Source of the DNA: Spongospora subterranea f. sp. subterranea
Taxonomy: Eukaryota > Endomyxa: Phytomyxea > Phytomyxea > Plasmodiophorida
DNA length: 64,000 bases
Direction of reading: 5' to 3'
NCBI GenBank assembly: GCA_049724395.1
Contig: JAUGWO010000159.1
Coordinates: 1 to 64,000 of the forward strand
The position numbers were made by a program, and so were the translations under genes. Positions within the stretch are counted from its first letter, which is position 1. Every line of letters starts with the position of its first letter. Below, piece by piece: positions 1 through 10,862 of the stretch. The notes under the pieces are model-generated. The model did no database searches. It was not told where the DNA came from and saw only the letters and a list, made by a program, of their open reading frames with translations.

Positions 1-1004
1 ATGATGAGTCCCACTCCGAGGAGCCCTTCCTCGTATCTTACATGTCCAACGGAAAACCAGACCTGCCACAAATACGTAGGCACGCCACTCTCTCACCAAA
101 ATCGGCTGTCTTCGCGGGCTGTGCTCAACAACACAAACTGGTTTCATCAAATGGCAATTATCCTGCAACACACTAGGTTCACTCTGACCTAATATTAATT
201 CCATTGTCGCCATCGACTTCGCGGACCGAAAACGTTAAACTCAAAAATCGAAACTGAGCATGATTTGATTTTCTGAAGAAATGCCGTCACATTGAAGAAA
301 TACGGATTGGCGACCTGATCTGCCATTCAAAGGATGGCGAGGCTGTAGATGAAAACTGACGCCTACCTAGCTAATATATATTTCGTCTGAAATAAAATCC
401 ATTGAAGGTGAATGGAGGAAAAACATTCATTGCTTTGAACAAAAAAATTTGATGTTACGAGGATCGTGGAGCTCAAACAATGTTAAACAAACCGCGAATC
501 AAAGGGCCTTCAGGTTGCAGAGAGAGTTTGAAATGAGCAGTGTCTTAATCTTCAGAATGAAAGGGAAAAACACGGATTGGTGAGATGGCCTGGCATGCAA
601 AGTATAAAGAGGGTGTGATGAAAACTGACGGGAACCTGGGGATGATGACTCATTAAAATTGAAAACGTACAGCGCATGACAACTCAGTCCGAACTCGGTA
701 ACTGCAGTTTAATCTTCGAGTTTAAGCAGACAGTAGCCCAAAATGGATGAGAAAAAAGTTGGGGAAACTGGCGAACAGAAATCAAAAGCTGAACAGGACC
801 AATGATAACCATATCCAAACTTCACTGACAAAAATTGAATTCGCCGTTAAAAACAGAGATGTCAACAAACGCAACAGAAAGCGTTAAACGCTCTGAGAGC
901 GTCAATATGATATTGTTTTTGGTCAAAAATTGAAAATCGGGGTTTTTTATCATGATAAAAAAGATGGCGTCGTTTGTTTTTGGTGAGCCACGATCCTCGA
1001 AGTG
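1..1004. other. Non-coding stretch with a dispersed degenerate repeat
   Basis: I see no convincing gene here. Two stretches, about 295-360 and 555-640, share the pattern 'acggattgg', then a run ending in 'gatgaaaactgacg', so they look like diverged copies of one repeat. The rest is AT-rich sequence with short open frames only. Confidence 0.4.
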
Positions 1005-1310
1005 GTCTATCAACAGAGAAGAATCGGGTGATCGACTTGATGATGATAATGGCAACAATCGACAATCAATAGAGAAGAATCGGGAGATCCACTTGAAGAA
1101 AATAATGGCAATCAGTACAGAACAATCGACATGAAAACAGAAGAATAGAGGGCGCCACTTGATACCTAATCGAGACCAGGACAATCAAATGAGAAGAGAA
1201 GGGCGGTCCACTTGATGATAGTATTCGCGACAATGGAGATTGAATACAAGAAGAATAGAGCGATCCATGTGATGATAGTGCCTCATGACACCATCAATGA
1301 AACATGATAA
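1005..1310. repeat. Degenerate tandem repeat, about 5 units of 52-63 bp
   Basis: Units begin near 1011, 1068, 1131, 1189 and 1240. They share the words 'agaagaat(c/a)g(g/a)g', 'ga(t/g)c(c/g)acttgatga' and a 'caatcga'-like end. Identity between units is modest, so the array is old. Open frames inside it are low complexity and I do not call them genes. Confidence 0.6.
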
Positions 1311-1545
1311 ACCACAGTTCAAACGACTGACGGAACACGTCACTGGGCTGATTGGGAAATACTCCGTCATACAAAATTTCCCGCTGTGTTTTCGCTATAC
1401 CTGTTACTTGACCGTTTCCAAAAATTCGCGTTGAAAAATCGTTTGCGCGTTGAAAAATCGTTCAAACGCACGCTCGAGCGAGAGTAATCGTCTGATTGAC
1501 GATTGACAAAAAACGATTCTTCCGGATTTTTGCAGGGCTTTTCAA

Positions 1546-1558
1546 CGATATATAAAGT
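1546..1558 (+). promoter_or_regulatory. TATA-like box upstream of family copy A
   Basis: The word 'cgatatataaag' is a good TATA box match. It lies about 560 bp before the copy A start codon and just after an AT/CG-mixed block containing two 'gcgttgaaaaatcg' repeats (about 1428-1461). No long frame starts nearby, so it may drive copy A through an untranslated leader, or an unrecognised short gene. This is inference from sequence shape only. Confidence 0.35.
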
Positions 1559-1995
1559 TGACCAAATGAGAAAGTCAGTTCGTCAAAGTACTTACTGTAA
1601 TTCTGCCATTTGAAGCCAGTCGTAAAGGCTCAGCCAAACAGCGACACACCAGGGCTAATGGCTCAACACGTTTTGGTTACAATGTATTCCGGTTGTCGGA
1701 ATTCACGTGACAGCAGGTCAAATTGAGTAGCGAAATCGTAGCAAGGAAGTGCTATCGTCTAGAACCGCATGGAATCTTTCCGATGCCGGGACAGGAAGGC
1801 TGCAGTGCGTTTTTAAACGAAACAAGATGTTTCGAAAGACAGCCATTATTTGCTCTCATAAACAGATTGAACCAAACATGGCAGGTCAAATGCCCATCTC
1901 TCCTACGACATTGGCTTCCCAAGACGTTATGCAACATGTAGTAGAACAACGCACCTATGAATTAAGAACTAACTCACAGCAGCAAGTTGATTAGG

Positions 1996-2115
1996 TAGAG
2001 GAGAATCGGGTATATGAACCCTGGTGGATGACACCTAGAACCGACCGTCTCATCCTCAACTCTGAACTCATCCTTGGCCGTTGGATAGCCGCGCTACCAT
2101 TGCGCCATTACTCCA
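1996..2115 (-). repeat. tRNA-derived (SINE-like) segment abutting the copy A start codon
   Basis: Read on the minus strand from just before the ATG, the segment starts GGAGTAA, then TGGCGCAATGGTAGCGC. This is a complete D-arm and pol III A-box, of the type seen in eukaryotic tRNA-Trp. About 60 nt further on, a B-box-like GGGTTCATATACCC is followed by a CTCC end that pairs with the first GGAG. The anticodon arm is not normal, so this is a tRNA relic or SINE head and not a working tRNA. The same segment precedes copies B (about 36350-36466) and C (about 44945-45065). Confidence 0.45.
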
Positions 2116-4394
2116 ATGCGTGTCCTCAACTTGTTGCTATTGCTGCTGGTGGCGACCAGACCGACTCAGTCTGTGAAAATCGACCCTGGGCATTGTTGGG
2201 GCGAACCGATTGGCCCCGGTCAGGCCAATGCCGCTACAAGGATTGCCGCATCGAATTTCTCGGTATGGATGACGGAATGTCACTCCAAGGAATTGAATAA
2301 AATCTGAGATCATTGGACCTTGCAGGACACCATGTCGCGATCGCAGGAGTGGGCAATGCTCCTTGACGAAACCAAAGATTTCCAGTTTCCAGTATTCGAA
2401 TATTCGACATGGGAGTTAAATTTGCTGCATGGCAATTCCTTGTTGGCCTTTGGCTTTTCCAATATCAATGGGAACGACCAGTTTGGTGAAAGATCGTTGA
2501 TGAATGTAGTCGTTCAGTTCATCTTCATACAGAGATTCGACTTTGTTAAGTGTATTTTTAGGAATGCGACTCGAGCCCGGGTTCGATACTTGACGCGTCC
2601 CATATCAATATCGGTTCTCAACAGTTGAGCCAAGAGGGCGAGAACCTCGATTGCCTTATCGATCCAAATCGAATTCCCATTGATTTGGAAATGTTGCCGT
2701 CAAAAGACCTCGAGAATCTCGTGCCAGATAACACAAACGTCCACCAGTTTGGTGACAGTTCTTCCAAAAATTCAGCCGTTCAGTTCAAGTCCAAATTGTG
2801 TTTCGGTTTGTTAAGTTCGTCTTAGGATTGGACCCCGAACACGAGTTCAAACCGTGATGCATCCCTTATCAGTTTTGATGGTCAACAGCCAATTGAAAGC
2901 GCAGATGGCAAAACTTTCGATTGCGGAATCGAAAATACGATTAATGCGAAAACCCAGCCTGTTTACGGTCGTGAGAATTTCCTTTCAGTATGCGATTGCC
3001 GATAATCGTGATTACCAATATCTGCTTATGGGCATACTAGGATGGATTTCCGAAGCGAACTCACAAAACGGTTCAGATTCGTAATGCCAAGTCCTTGTTG
3101 GCATTGAAAATGCTCTGTCGGCGCCTAAACTGGGACCTGTATGAGGTCAAAGACTATGATAGCCTCTGTGTGTTTCTGGTCAGAACTCTGGTTCCCCGCT
3201 CTGTCTGGGATTTGATGATCACAAACGGTGTCGTCTGTTAGGGAAAGGAGACGAATCCAGAACAGGTCGAGTTTCACAACAGTGTCGCCATGACGGAACA
3301 CATGATGGAACTACTGTTGCTCGGAAAGTCGGGGCGGTATAACGTTGAGGCCGGACAAAACAATGTCGATCTTCCTGATAGACGGCTAATTGGCAAGGCA
3401 TCAAGCACCCTGCAAAAACTGATCCTAATTTCGAATCTTGTTTTGAAACTGGTCTCTCGCAGAAAGTCGGGCTGCAGTGTCAGTTCTAAGGTGATCGTCT
3501 TTGTCAAGCGCAGCTGTATCCCCGTCCTTCAATGTCTTGTGAAATGTTGTGACAAAGACATGGACCTGTTCCAGACACGTTGGGGAACGCTTTTCCCGCA
3601 CCGCAATTTTGGAGCGACATGCTGCCCCGGTACTGGATCAAATCATCACACCTGCGGGTTCCAGAGGACGAACATCGTCAGAAACCCTGACTTCAGGTAT
3701 TCAGTCGCCTGTTTTTTCAACACTGATGAACGTTTGTGCTTTCAGAGACAAAGACTCCGGTTTATTGGATCTCAAAGCTCTGGCTGTTGCGATTGTAACG
3801 TCAAAAACCGCACAAGAAAAACTCAAACTATGTTGTGAATTCTACGAGAAATATCAGTCAAGTGGCACCATCGCTCGAAAGATTCACCGATCATATTATG
3901 CCCAGTCTCCAAAACCCATCTGGGGGTGCTATGTTCATCACTGTGGCCGAAATACAAATGAGTGGATTCGAAAATGGGGCCCTAAATTTGTACATGGGCA
4001 ATTTAGTTCGCGGAAATGTCAGGGCTTGGAGTCCCATCGTTGCGGATCGGGCGACCCACCATTTGATATTCCATCAAGACATGAACTTCGCGGTAAATCA
4101 ACCAGAGAGCTCCTCCCAGCGCTTTCCAGAATTGTCGAAGAGTATGATCAGTTCGTAATTGCGAAGACATCATCAACGAGGTCGCCTTATCCGGATTTAA
4201 CCAATTTGATCAAAAAATTCCTTCGCCCTGTCAACAATTGTTTAAATCGTCATTGCGCTGGAAGTGTTGAGGAATTTGTTCGGAGATGGGGAGAATCAAT
4301 ATACTACACCAAGTTCAGTCGCTATTGCTGTCCTGGAACAGGCACAAAGGAATCTGATATCTGTCAATATAATTCTCGGTCATCCCAAGGTTAG
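2116..4394 (+). CDS. Secreted cysteine-rich repeat protein, family copy A (7 or more exons)
   Basis: I do not recognise this protein. My exon model is 2116-2262, 2326-2505, 2562-2777, 2826-2987, 3041 to about 3200, 3242-3696 and 3746-4394. All introns are GT-AG, 48-63 nt, and phase 0 except the last (phase 2, 49 nt). An in-frame TAG at 3239-3241 requires an intron ending there, whose 5' end I cannot fix. The start gives a signal peptide (MRVLNLLLLLLVATRPTQS). Exons 2-4 are partial copies of one repeat unit (E-x-x-SSPGSILDASHI, then LDCLIDPNRIPIDLE, then FxFPVFEYSTW). Exons 6-7 hold three cysteine modules built as C-x3-(C)C, then W-G, then C(C)PG and C. Joined as above the frame stays open to 4394, giving roughly 650 residues. 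Copies B and C share the plan. Likely an extracellular or host-facing protein, by inference. Confidence 0.7.
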
Positions 4395-4862
4395 ATAAGG
4401 GTTGACCCTCCAATGTCTTAACAAACAAGGTTGATGAAGTCAAATAAATCTGATGGACTTAAGGGTAATTTCACAAGGTTTTCAGGTTATTCTCTTGTAT
4501 TCATATCAACTTTTTTCCGTCAAATTCCATTAGGTTCTGGTCAGTATCGGCCGAGAGACCAATGTATATTCAACACTCCCTCTGCTATTGACTACCTAGT
4601 AGGCAACTCACGCTCGATTGATGTCGATTGATTCTGTTGTTGAGTCTGATGAATGGTTGGAGTCGGCTACCATCAGATATGGTGGCAGTGGAAAAATGCC
4701 AATAGATCAACCGACTCGTCTTCGGGTTGGAGATCGTGTACCTGGAGAAGCGAAGAAAGTTTGACACAAACCCAATTATTGAATAAAATGAGAAACCGCA
4801 TCACGATAAATCGAGATGTCGACATGGGATAGAACCGATTTGTCGGAATAATCATAATGGGT
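4395..4862. repeat. 3' flank shared by family copies A and B
   Basis: The sequence after the copy A stop, up to 'aatcataatgggtt' at 4849-4862, is closely matched by 41206-41764 after copy B (B has extra inserted sequence). Copy C keeps only the first 200 bp (to about 47940). This marks the duplicated block as larger than the gene. Nothing coding is seen. Confidence 0.7.
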
Positions 4863-4929
4863 TCGATTTTGTCCCAGACAAAGCGAAGATGAACACCATG
4901 GAATAGATATTCCTCAAGCAATGGAGGAA

Positions 4930-6244
4930 ATTATCCCGAAGAGTCACAACGAACCGTCAATACTTTGGAAGCGCCATCATCCAAATGGCTGGTCAGAGCG
5001 AAATATGAGATGCTTCAGAACTAGTAGCAAATACAAGATGGAACCCTAGTCAAATGATGATGGCATCTCTTTCACGTGTCAAGACTGCCCTGAATATGTT
5101 TTGCTTGTCCTGGCAATCCCCAGATTTCCCAAAGCTTGTGAATGTCTCGAAGCACCTTCGTTTTGGATTGGTAAGATGTTTGTGAACAACAGCTTACAGT
5201 ATACTGAATGCTGCTAGACTTCAAAAAGGCAGAGAAGCTTGTTCGCCCATTAGCTTTCGCCTCTTTCCAGCTTCAGAGTGGAGAATCTCGTTTAGGTGAT
5301 GCATTTTTGATATTTTGAATGATTATTCGAGGCCAGTCTGTCGATGCAACAATGCAGGACGCGGTCGAACGCAGTTGGGAATCTACAGAGCACCCTCTGG
5401 TTGTTTTAGGGCTGTGCAGCCAATCCGTTGCAAGTTCATGTATTACGTGAACTTATCAGCAAGCTTCATTCCACGAGTACGTTTGCTGCATCTAAACTAG
5501 TGTTGATGGCACACATGTATTGATATGAGAAGTTGATTAACACTGACAGTCAAAGAACAATTAGAGGTTTTCCAATGGCTTATCATGAACGTTTCAGACG
5601 CAAGCAATATACCGAAATGTGAAAACCATTTGTTATTCTGGAAGTTTCATGAGGACATGTACCCCAAATGGAGTGCACTGGCAAGATTTTTGTTATGCAC
5701 AATCGTTCAATCAGCCGACTGTGAAACGAAATCTCAAAGAATGAGCACGATTTCACACGAACACCCGCAATCGCTCCATCTCGAGACAACAAACCGGCTA
5801 CATAGTTCAAGTAAGAAATATCAACTACGAGCAGTTAGTAGAATTCAGTGCAGCAAAAACAACGCTTCTGTTGGTTGTGTGATTAAACCGACCAAGCTGG
5901 CAAGCGTCATTGATGAAGGAGTAACTGAAGTGACTTAATGTGAGGCTTCTCAAGATGAATGGCGGTTCAGAGCAACAGAACGCTCGTTTGATGAACACCC
6001 AAATGACATTCTTCGTCAATGGATCGCAACTGTTGAAGCGGTTGAGTCAGATGAAGAAATTGAATTTGGCGATGTCGACGGCCTTGCACAGAGTGAAGCG
6101 CCAGAACCACCCTCTGATGATCAGCAAATGCCTCTCCCGACCATTAACGACCCTCGTTTCCCACAAGAAATTTTGAGGAACTTGCCACAACCGAATTTTC
6201 GAACCAGAAGAGAGACACGTGGTTTGCGAACGAAGTTCAATTGA
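4930..6244 (+). mobile_element. hAT-like transposase relic (C-terminal part)
   Basis: The frame at 5585-5938 contains LLFWKFHEDMYPKWSALARF, followed by an S-A-D-C-E-T-K-S-Q-R segment. This is the pattern of the hAT C-terminal dimerisation region (W, YPxLSxLAR, then SA..ER.FS). It is followed in another frame, from 5941 to 6244, by an acidic 100-residue tail ending RRETRGLRTKFN. Upstream sequence to about 4930 has transposase-like composition but several stops. I found no terminal inverted repeats or target duplication. A decayed DNA transposon that landed just downstream of copy A. Confidence 0.55.
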
Positions 6245-6461
6245 ATTGATAAACAATGATGTTCCTGCGTTTTAGGGGAAAATACTGCCAGTCGAACCTC
6301 ACCTCAGTATTTGCCCAACTCGGATGGGTGCAGTGACTGCAGTCAATCAACTGTATATATACTATGTACACTTTTCGGAATATTGTCTGGTTGTTCATGT
6401 TGTCTCTGTTCAGATCTCTCGGTCCCTTCTTTTATAAAGTAATCGCTGCGGTGATTCATAA

Positions 6462-7886
6462 ATGGATCTTAGTGCATCGTCGGTGCCTCTTGTCATAAAT
6501 CTTGACATAGACGACGAACTTACCTCTATTGAGCTAAGCCACTTCGTCAGTATATTTTCGTCATCATCTCCTCAGCAAATCTGTTTTCATTCCTTCTTCA
6601 TACCTGTAATTCCCGTGTTCATCTTTTGATTGGTCATAAAGCTCAACAACATCATCATTCCGCGGTTAATTATGAAAAGTATTCCTTGCCCGCGTTATCG
6701 GGACTGTATTCATCGTTCGTTGCGCTGTGTTGCGAGATTATATGTCGGTCTCTAGGCCAATCCAAGTTTGGAATTGTTGATTGCATGGTCTAGTTTTTTT
6801 CGAATGTATAGATTTTTTCTTCGCAATTTTTTCAGGATTAAATATATATGGGACGTTGATATAACTTGTTTTCAGAGTACTTCCGAGCAGAAACGGGAGG
6901 CATTCATTGTGCACGCTCTGCAGTTTCTCATCGCGTACGATATACTCGGTTTTAAGTTGTTCTGGGTCCGTGTCCCTGCTGAATACCGTCAAGAGCCAGC
7001 TCTGATTCAACTCCATGCTCTCGCCCACTCCCTACACAAACGAGATTTTATCCAGGTGCCATATGTTAGCCTTTTACAAAATTTGACTCTTGTCCTCCGC
7101 TCAACAGTCTTGTGGGGTTTTCAATTGTAAATTACGACCTTGACAGCAATGGTGGTGTCTCTGTTTCTATATTGCTCTATATTACCTCAGTGCCATGGTT
7201 TGTAATTTGGTTGAATTGTTCAGTTTCAAAATGTAGTCCGTAATACGAATTGGGAGGAGTCGCTGGTGGCCCATGTCGAATCCATTGTCTGTAAGTATTG
7301 TGCACCATTTCCTTGTTCAACCAAGCGCATTATTTGCATGTAAAACCACATTTGTTGTGGTTATCAAGTTTGTTACATTGTCTTTTGTTTCTCATCTTCA
7401 GTCAGGGCTTAGTCGGGTTTTTTCGCTCAATTCCGTCTGTTCTGGTACAGCATCAGTGACAAAGGTCCTTGTGGCTCAGCTTAGCCGTTCGTTTACTCGC
7501 CTTGACGTTAATTATGCTGCTAAACAGCTTGGTTGGTTCATGCACTTTCAATTCTTCCTTTTTACTTCCATGCCGTTTCCCCGTGGTTTTTATGCATATA
7601 CAGATTATTCATATCTTCCATGTTCTTATTTCTTTGTAGCTTTCTTTTAGCCTGGATCACAGTTTGATTGGTTGATTTGGACATTGTAGGGTACGATGTT
7701 GACGGTGTTGTGAAGCTATTTCTCGGCAGCACAGTCGAGAAGCTGGCGGACGGGCGCCAATTTTTGGTCCCTCAACGGCAAGACGTTGCCAAAGCATATG
7801 ACTCCATGCCAGTCATGTTCAGTGACCTTCGTCAACACGTCAACGATCTTGTTTGTTTAGAGCAATTTGCAGGAATGTCAAGATAG
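6462..7886 (+). CDS. CSN8: COP9 signalosome subunit 8-like protein (CSN8/PSMD8/eIF3K family)
   Basis: CSN8 is the smallest subunit of the COP9 signalosome, the complex that removes NEDD8 from cullins. The central exon (6877-7055) has ILGFKLFWVRVPAEYRQEP, then LHALAHSLHKRDF, matching the family's N-A-R-(F/Y)-L-W-K-R-I-P and (I/L)W-x-R-D-F blocks. Next exons 7224-7290, 7406-7531 and 7690-7886 give RVFSLNSVCS, then LDVNYAAKQLGYDVDGVVK, then GRQFLVPQR, in the order and spacing of the CSN8 PCI region. These joins keep the frame open. The first exons are less sure: I place the ATG at 6462, about 30 bp after a TATA-like 'tttataaag', and a middle exon near 6680-6760. Introns are 111-168 nt. The alternative is eIF3K or PSMD8, but the C-terminal end (VPQR, then LRQHV) fits CSN8 best. 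Confidence 0.68.
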
Positions 7887-8369
7887 AGATACAGATCCGA
7901 CGGGGAAGTTTCAATTTCAATCTGTTCAAACATCCAAACAATGAAAATTGAAACCCCAATCTTCTTTCCTTTCAATCTAACCTGCTATTTAATGCCAGAA
8001 TATCGTAGTTGAAATGAAGATTCATTGCGCTTTCTTTCCCTCGATATATTGTCACTCTTCAATTCCAGAGCATTTATCTCCAGTTGCTCAGATCTACTTC
8101 GGTTTACTTCGAAAGTTTTAGGAATTTTTACTGACAGGTAAGTTCACATTTTGGGGAAAATTATAGGATAACTTGAATACTATAACGACTTGTTTGTTTT
8201 GTATGAACGAAGTGTTCTGGAAACGTTTATAGAAGCCAACGACAAAAGGACATCACTCGAGTATAGTCCATATCCGATATCTGTTATCTTCATTAAACCT
8301 AAGATTATATCCACGAATTGCTGCAATGGGAAAAGGTATCCTAGTATTTCGGATGTTCGCTCAAGCGCA
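7887..8369. other. Intergenic region between convergent genes
   Basis: This is the space between the 3' ends of the CSN8-like gene and the kinase. An imperfect inverted repeat around 7898-7955 ('ggggaagtttcaatttca' against 'tgaaaattgaaacccc') could form a stem and might act in 3' end formation. Nothing else seen. Confidence 0.35.
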
Positions 8370-10862
8370 TTATCTATGAACGGCCTGATACGCAAACATG
8401 TACTTGGGCAACCAAAGCTGATGCCAAAACATGAGGGCAGCTACAATTGCCGCCAACACGGTACTCTGGATAATGTGGCGAGCAGATGGCTGCTCCTCAC
8501 CTGGGGAGTCTTCAGTATCAGTTAATCCATCTTGTACAGGTTCATCAGCAGCTGATAATGTTATCACTGTATCTGATATATCGCTTTGGTTTGGCGCAAC
8601 CAAACGGCCTTGGGCGGATGCTTTCAGATTGTCGCGCATTGACGGGGTAAGAACAGCCGATGCGTCTTCACCGGCCTCGGGAGATTCCATGAAGCTGGAG
8701 CAATCCACAGCTGGTTGAATTGACGATATGTCCACCGTTGTATCGGCGATATTCACCTTGGCACTCTCTGCAAATCATTTCAATGTCGGCGACTTGATAT
8801 GGTAGTCGCTGCCGATTGTGTGGATGCTCAAAAAACGCGTTTCCATGTTCGCAAAACAGTCAGGTTGCGATTGATAGAATTTATATGATCATTCAAAGAC
8901 TGGATCTTGATAGGAACGGATAAGATGCTTAAACCCAAACACCAAATAGGATCAAATATTTCTAAACCACCAAACTAGAATTGAAAAAAAAATGTGGAAT
9001 GGGAAACTAACCGTGTTTTTTGTCGGTGATGCAATGAACAAACCCAGCAGCAGCATGCATTGCTGGGTTCATCACATTTCGGCGAACTAAAACTGCCAGG
9101 CTCTGCTGTGATTTCTTCAACACGCTCAAGAATGTGGTCGATCTGCTGCTTAAGACGACGCCACACAAGCAGAAGGTTTCCGTGATCTGGGTCTGGCGCC
9201 CACATTTCTGGCAGGTTACGACACTGGATGGCGCTGCCACGACTCGACCATTCCCTAAAAGATCGTCAAACGTGTCCAATACTTGTTCCATGGTTGGCCG
9301 GCAGGTCGGGTCCTGATTGCACATAGAGAGGATGAGGTGCCAGAGTCCCCTGGTCAATGTTGACGGGCTGGGACGGTAGAATCCCACCAAGAATCCGGTC
9401 TGAGACCTCGTCCTCATTGAGAATATCCGGATAATAATAAGGCGGAGATCCTGTCAATACCTCCACAATCATCATCGCAAACGAATATACGTCGCTCGCG
9501 AATGTGGGAATTTCTCCCCTAATTACTTCCGGCGCTTTCCATCGAATCTCTTCCGTCACGTTCACTGAATCGGCCGTTTCCACCGGTGCAATGAAACTAC
9601 ACATGAAATCTGAGATTTTTGCAATCACTCCACGGTCACCTCCTTCGAACATGAGCACGTTATCTCCCCTGATATCTCCATGGACAACATCACGACTATG
9701 CAGGAAGGCAACTCCTTTGGCCACATCGACCACCGCCTCCATTATAGATTGTGGGGAAGGCTCCTGTTTAGTTATCCAGTAGATGATCGTACCGAATTTC
9801 GCTTGTTCAGAGACGATGAATGGGTTGTCGCCAGTAGAGCACGCCTTGATGAAGGTGACTACATTCGGGTGAACGCATTTTGACCAGATTGAAATCTGAA
9901 ACTAGGAAAACCCATCGTGTGTGCTCATCGACACGGTCGAGGCGCTTCATGACCACATTGGCACGTTTATATTTAGCTTTGTAGGTGGATACGCCGGCAG
10001 CGGTTGATAGCGGCGAATCTGATGCTTTCAGCTGGATATCGTCCAACGAGCAATACCATTCGGGGACTGACGAATGAAGTCGCCGATCCGTCTGCCGCAC
10101 TAAACTGGCGTGAACGTCCCGAAAAACTGAGTCCGGTCGATGACGTGACTCGTACTGGCAAACGATCATTGCGTCTGATACGTTGATGTTGTACTTCTGC
10201 ACATCTCTCAACATGGAAGGACTTTGCGCATAAACTTTCCAGAATTTCGCGTTGTCTTCCATGTCCCGAACCATTTCGTCGCGATCGTTTTTGCGCTGTT
10301 CGATGTGGAAATTTAACATTCTGTCGAATGTATCGATCTTATTGATAGTATCGGCCTGCATTTTGTGAGCGTCCATCTGGTAATAACGAGTTAGACAATG
10401 GTCAGCGTGATCAATATCGTCCTTTAGTTCCTTCATTCGCTCCAGCACCTTTGTTTGAGCCATCATTTTTTGAAACGGGTTCTTCTTCACGTAATCTGAG
10501 ATCAAGGCCTGCATCGACTCAATTGACACCAGATATTTCTCGATGGCCGCCTCAGACCCAGGAGGAAATTGATCCTTCTGCGCCATAATTTCCAGTAACT
10601 TGAAAATGTCGTTCAATTGCGTTCTTGTCCTTTGGCAGATTCGATCAAGGCCTTTCATCCCGTCAAGGGTATTGCAGGTTATGGCCAATCCGGCCAACGC
10701 CTGCCCGATCCTCGGCAACATGTGCAGTACGGCTTTGGCAACGGGGCCGCCAAAACCAGGTAGAATCACTCCAGCGGCACCGACCACAACCAGTTGGCCA
10801 AACTGCATGGCCATCTTGGCGGCCAATTCAAACCCGTTCACAACAGGTAATGGGTCCCCCAT
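8370..10862 (-). CDS. TKL-type protein kinase with MLKL-like helical N-terminus and C-terminal membrane anchor
   Basis: Exon 1 runs 10862-9012 and exon 2 runs 8767-8370 (intron 8768-9011, 244 nt). Residues 1 to about 170 are helical and start with a hydrophobic glycine-rich segment, like the four-helix adaptor region of MLKL and related plant and fungal proteins. A kinase domain follows from about residue 290: VVMK carries the ATP lysine, HPNVVTFIKAC is subdomain IV, HGDIRGDN the catalytic loop (HRD changed to HGD), SDFM stands for DFG, WKAPEV is the P+1 loop, and RPTMEQV closes the C-lobe. Then comes a CxxC pair, an acidic serine-rich linker and a terminal hydrophobic helix (STVLAAIVAALMFW) typical of tail-anchored proteins. 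The frame is broken by one extra base in an A run (9878-9881 on +) and one in a G run (9347-9350). Removing either restores kinase motifs, so these are sequence errors or recent decay. Loss of the DFG glycine suggests altered or weak activity. Confidence 0.75.

Noticed and set aside
1996-2115. A functional tRNA gene
   Set aside because: D-arm is perfect but the anticodon arm lacks a normal loop and the acceptor stem pairs at only about four positions.
2545-2561. A 17-nt intron 'gttaagtgtatttttag' between repeat exons
   Set aside because: It seemed to join neighbouring frames, but removing it does not restore the right frame in the other units. A 55-56-nt intron starting GTA(T/G)TCG fits all units in phase 0 and explains the in-frame TAG codons.
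9883-9915. A 16-nt intron in the kinase gene
   Set aside because: 'gttttcctagtttcag' could be excised in frame, but the reading without it plus removal of one A gives better kinase residues (DFNLVKCVHPNVV). A homopolymer insertion is simpler.
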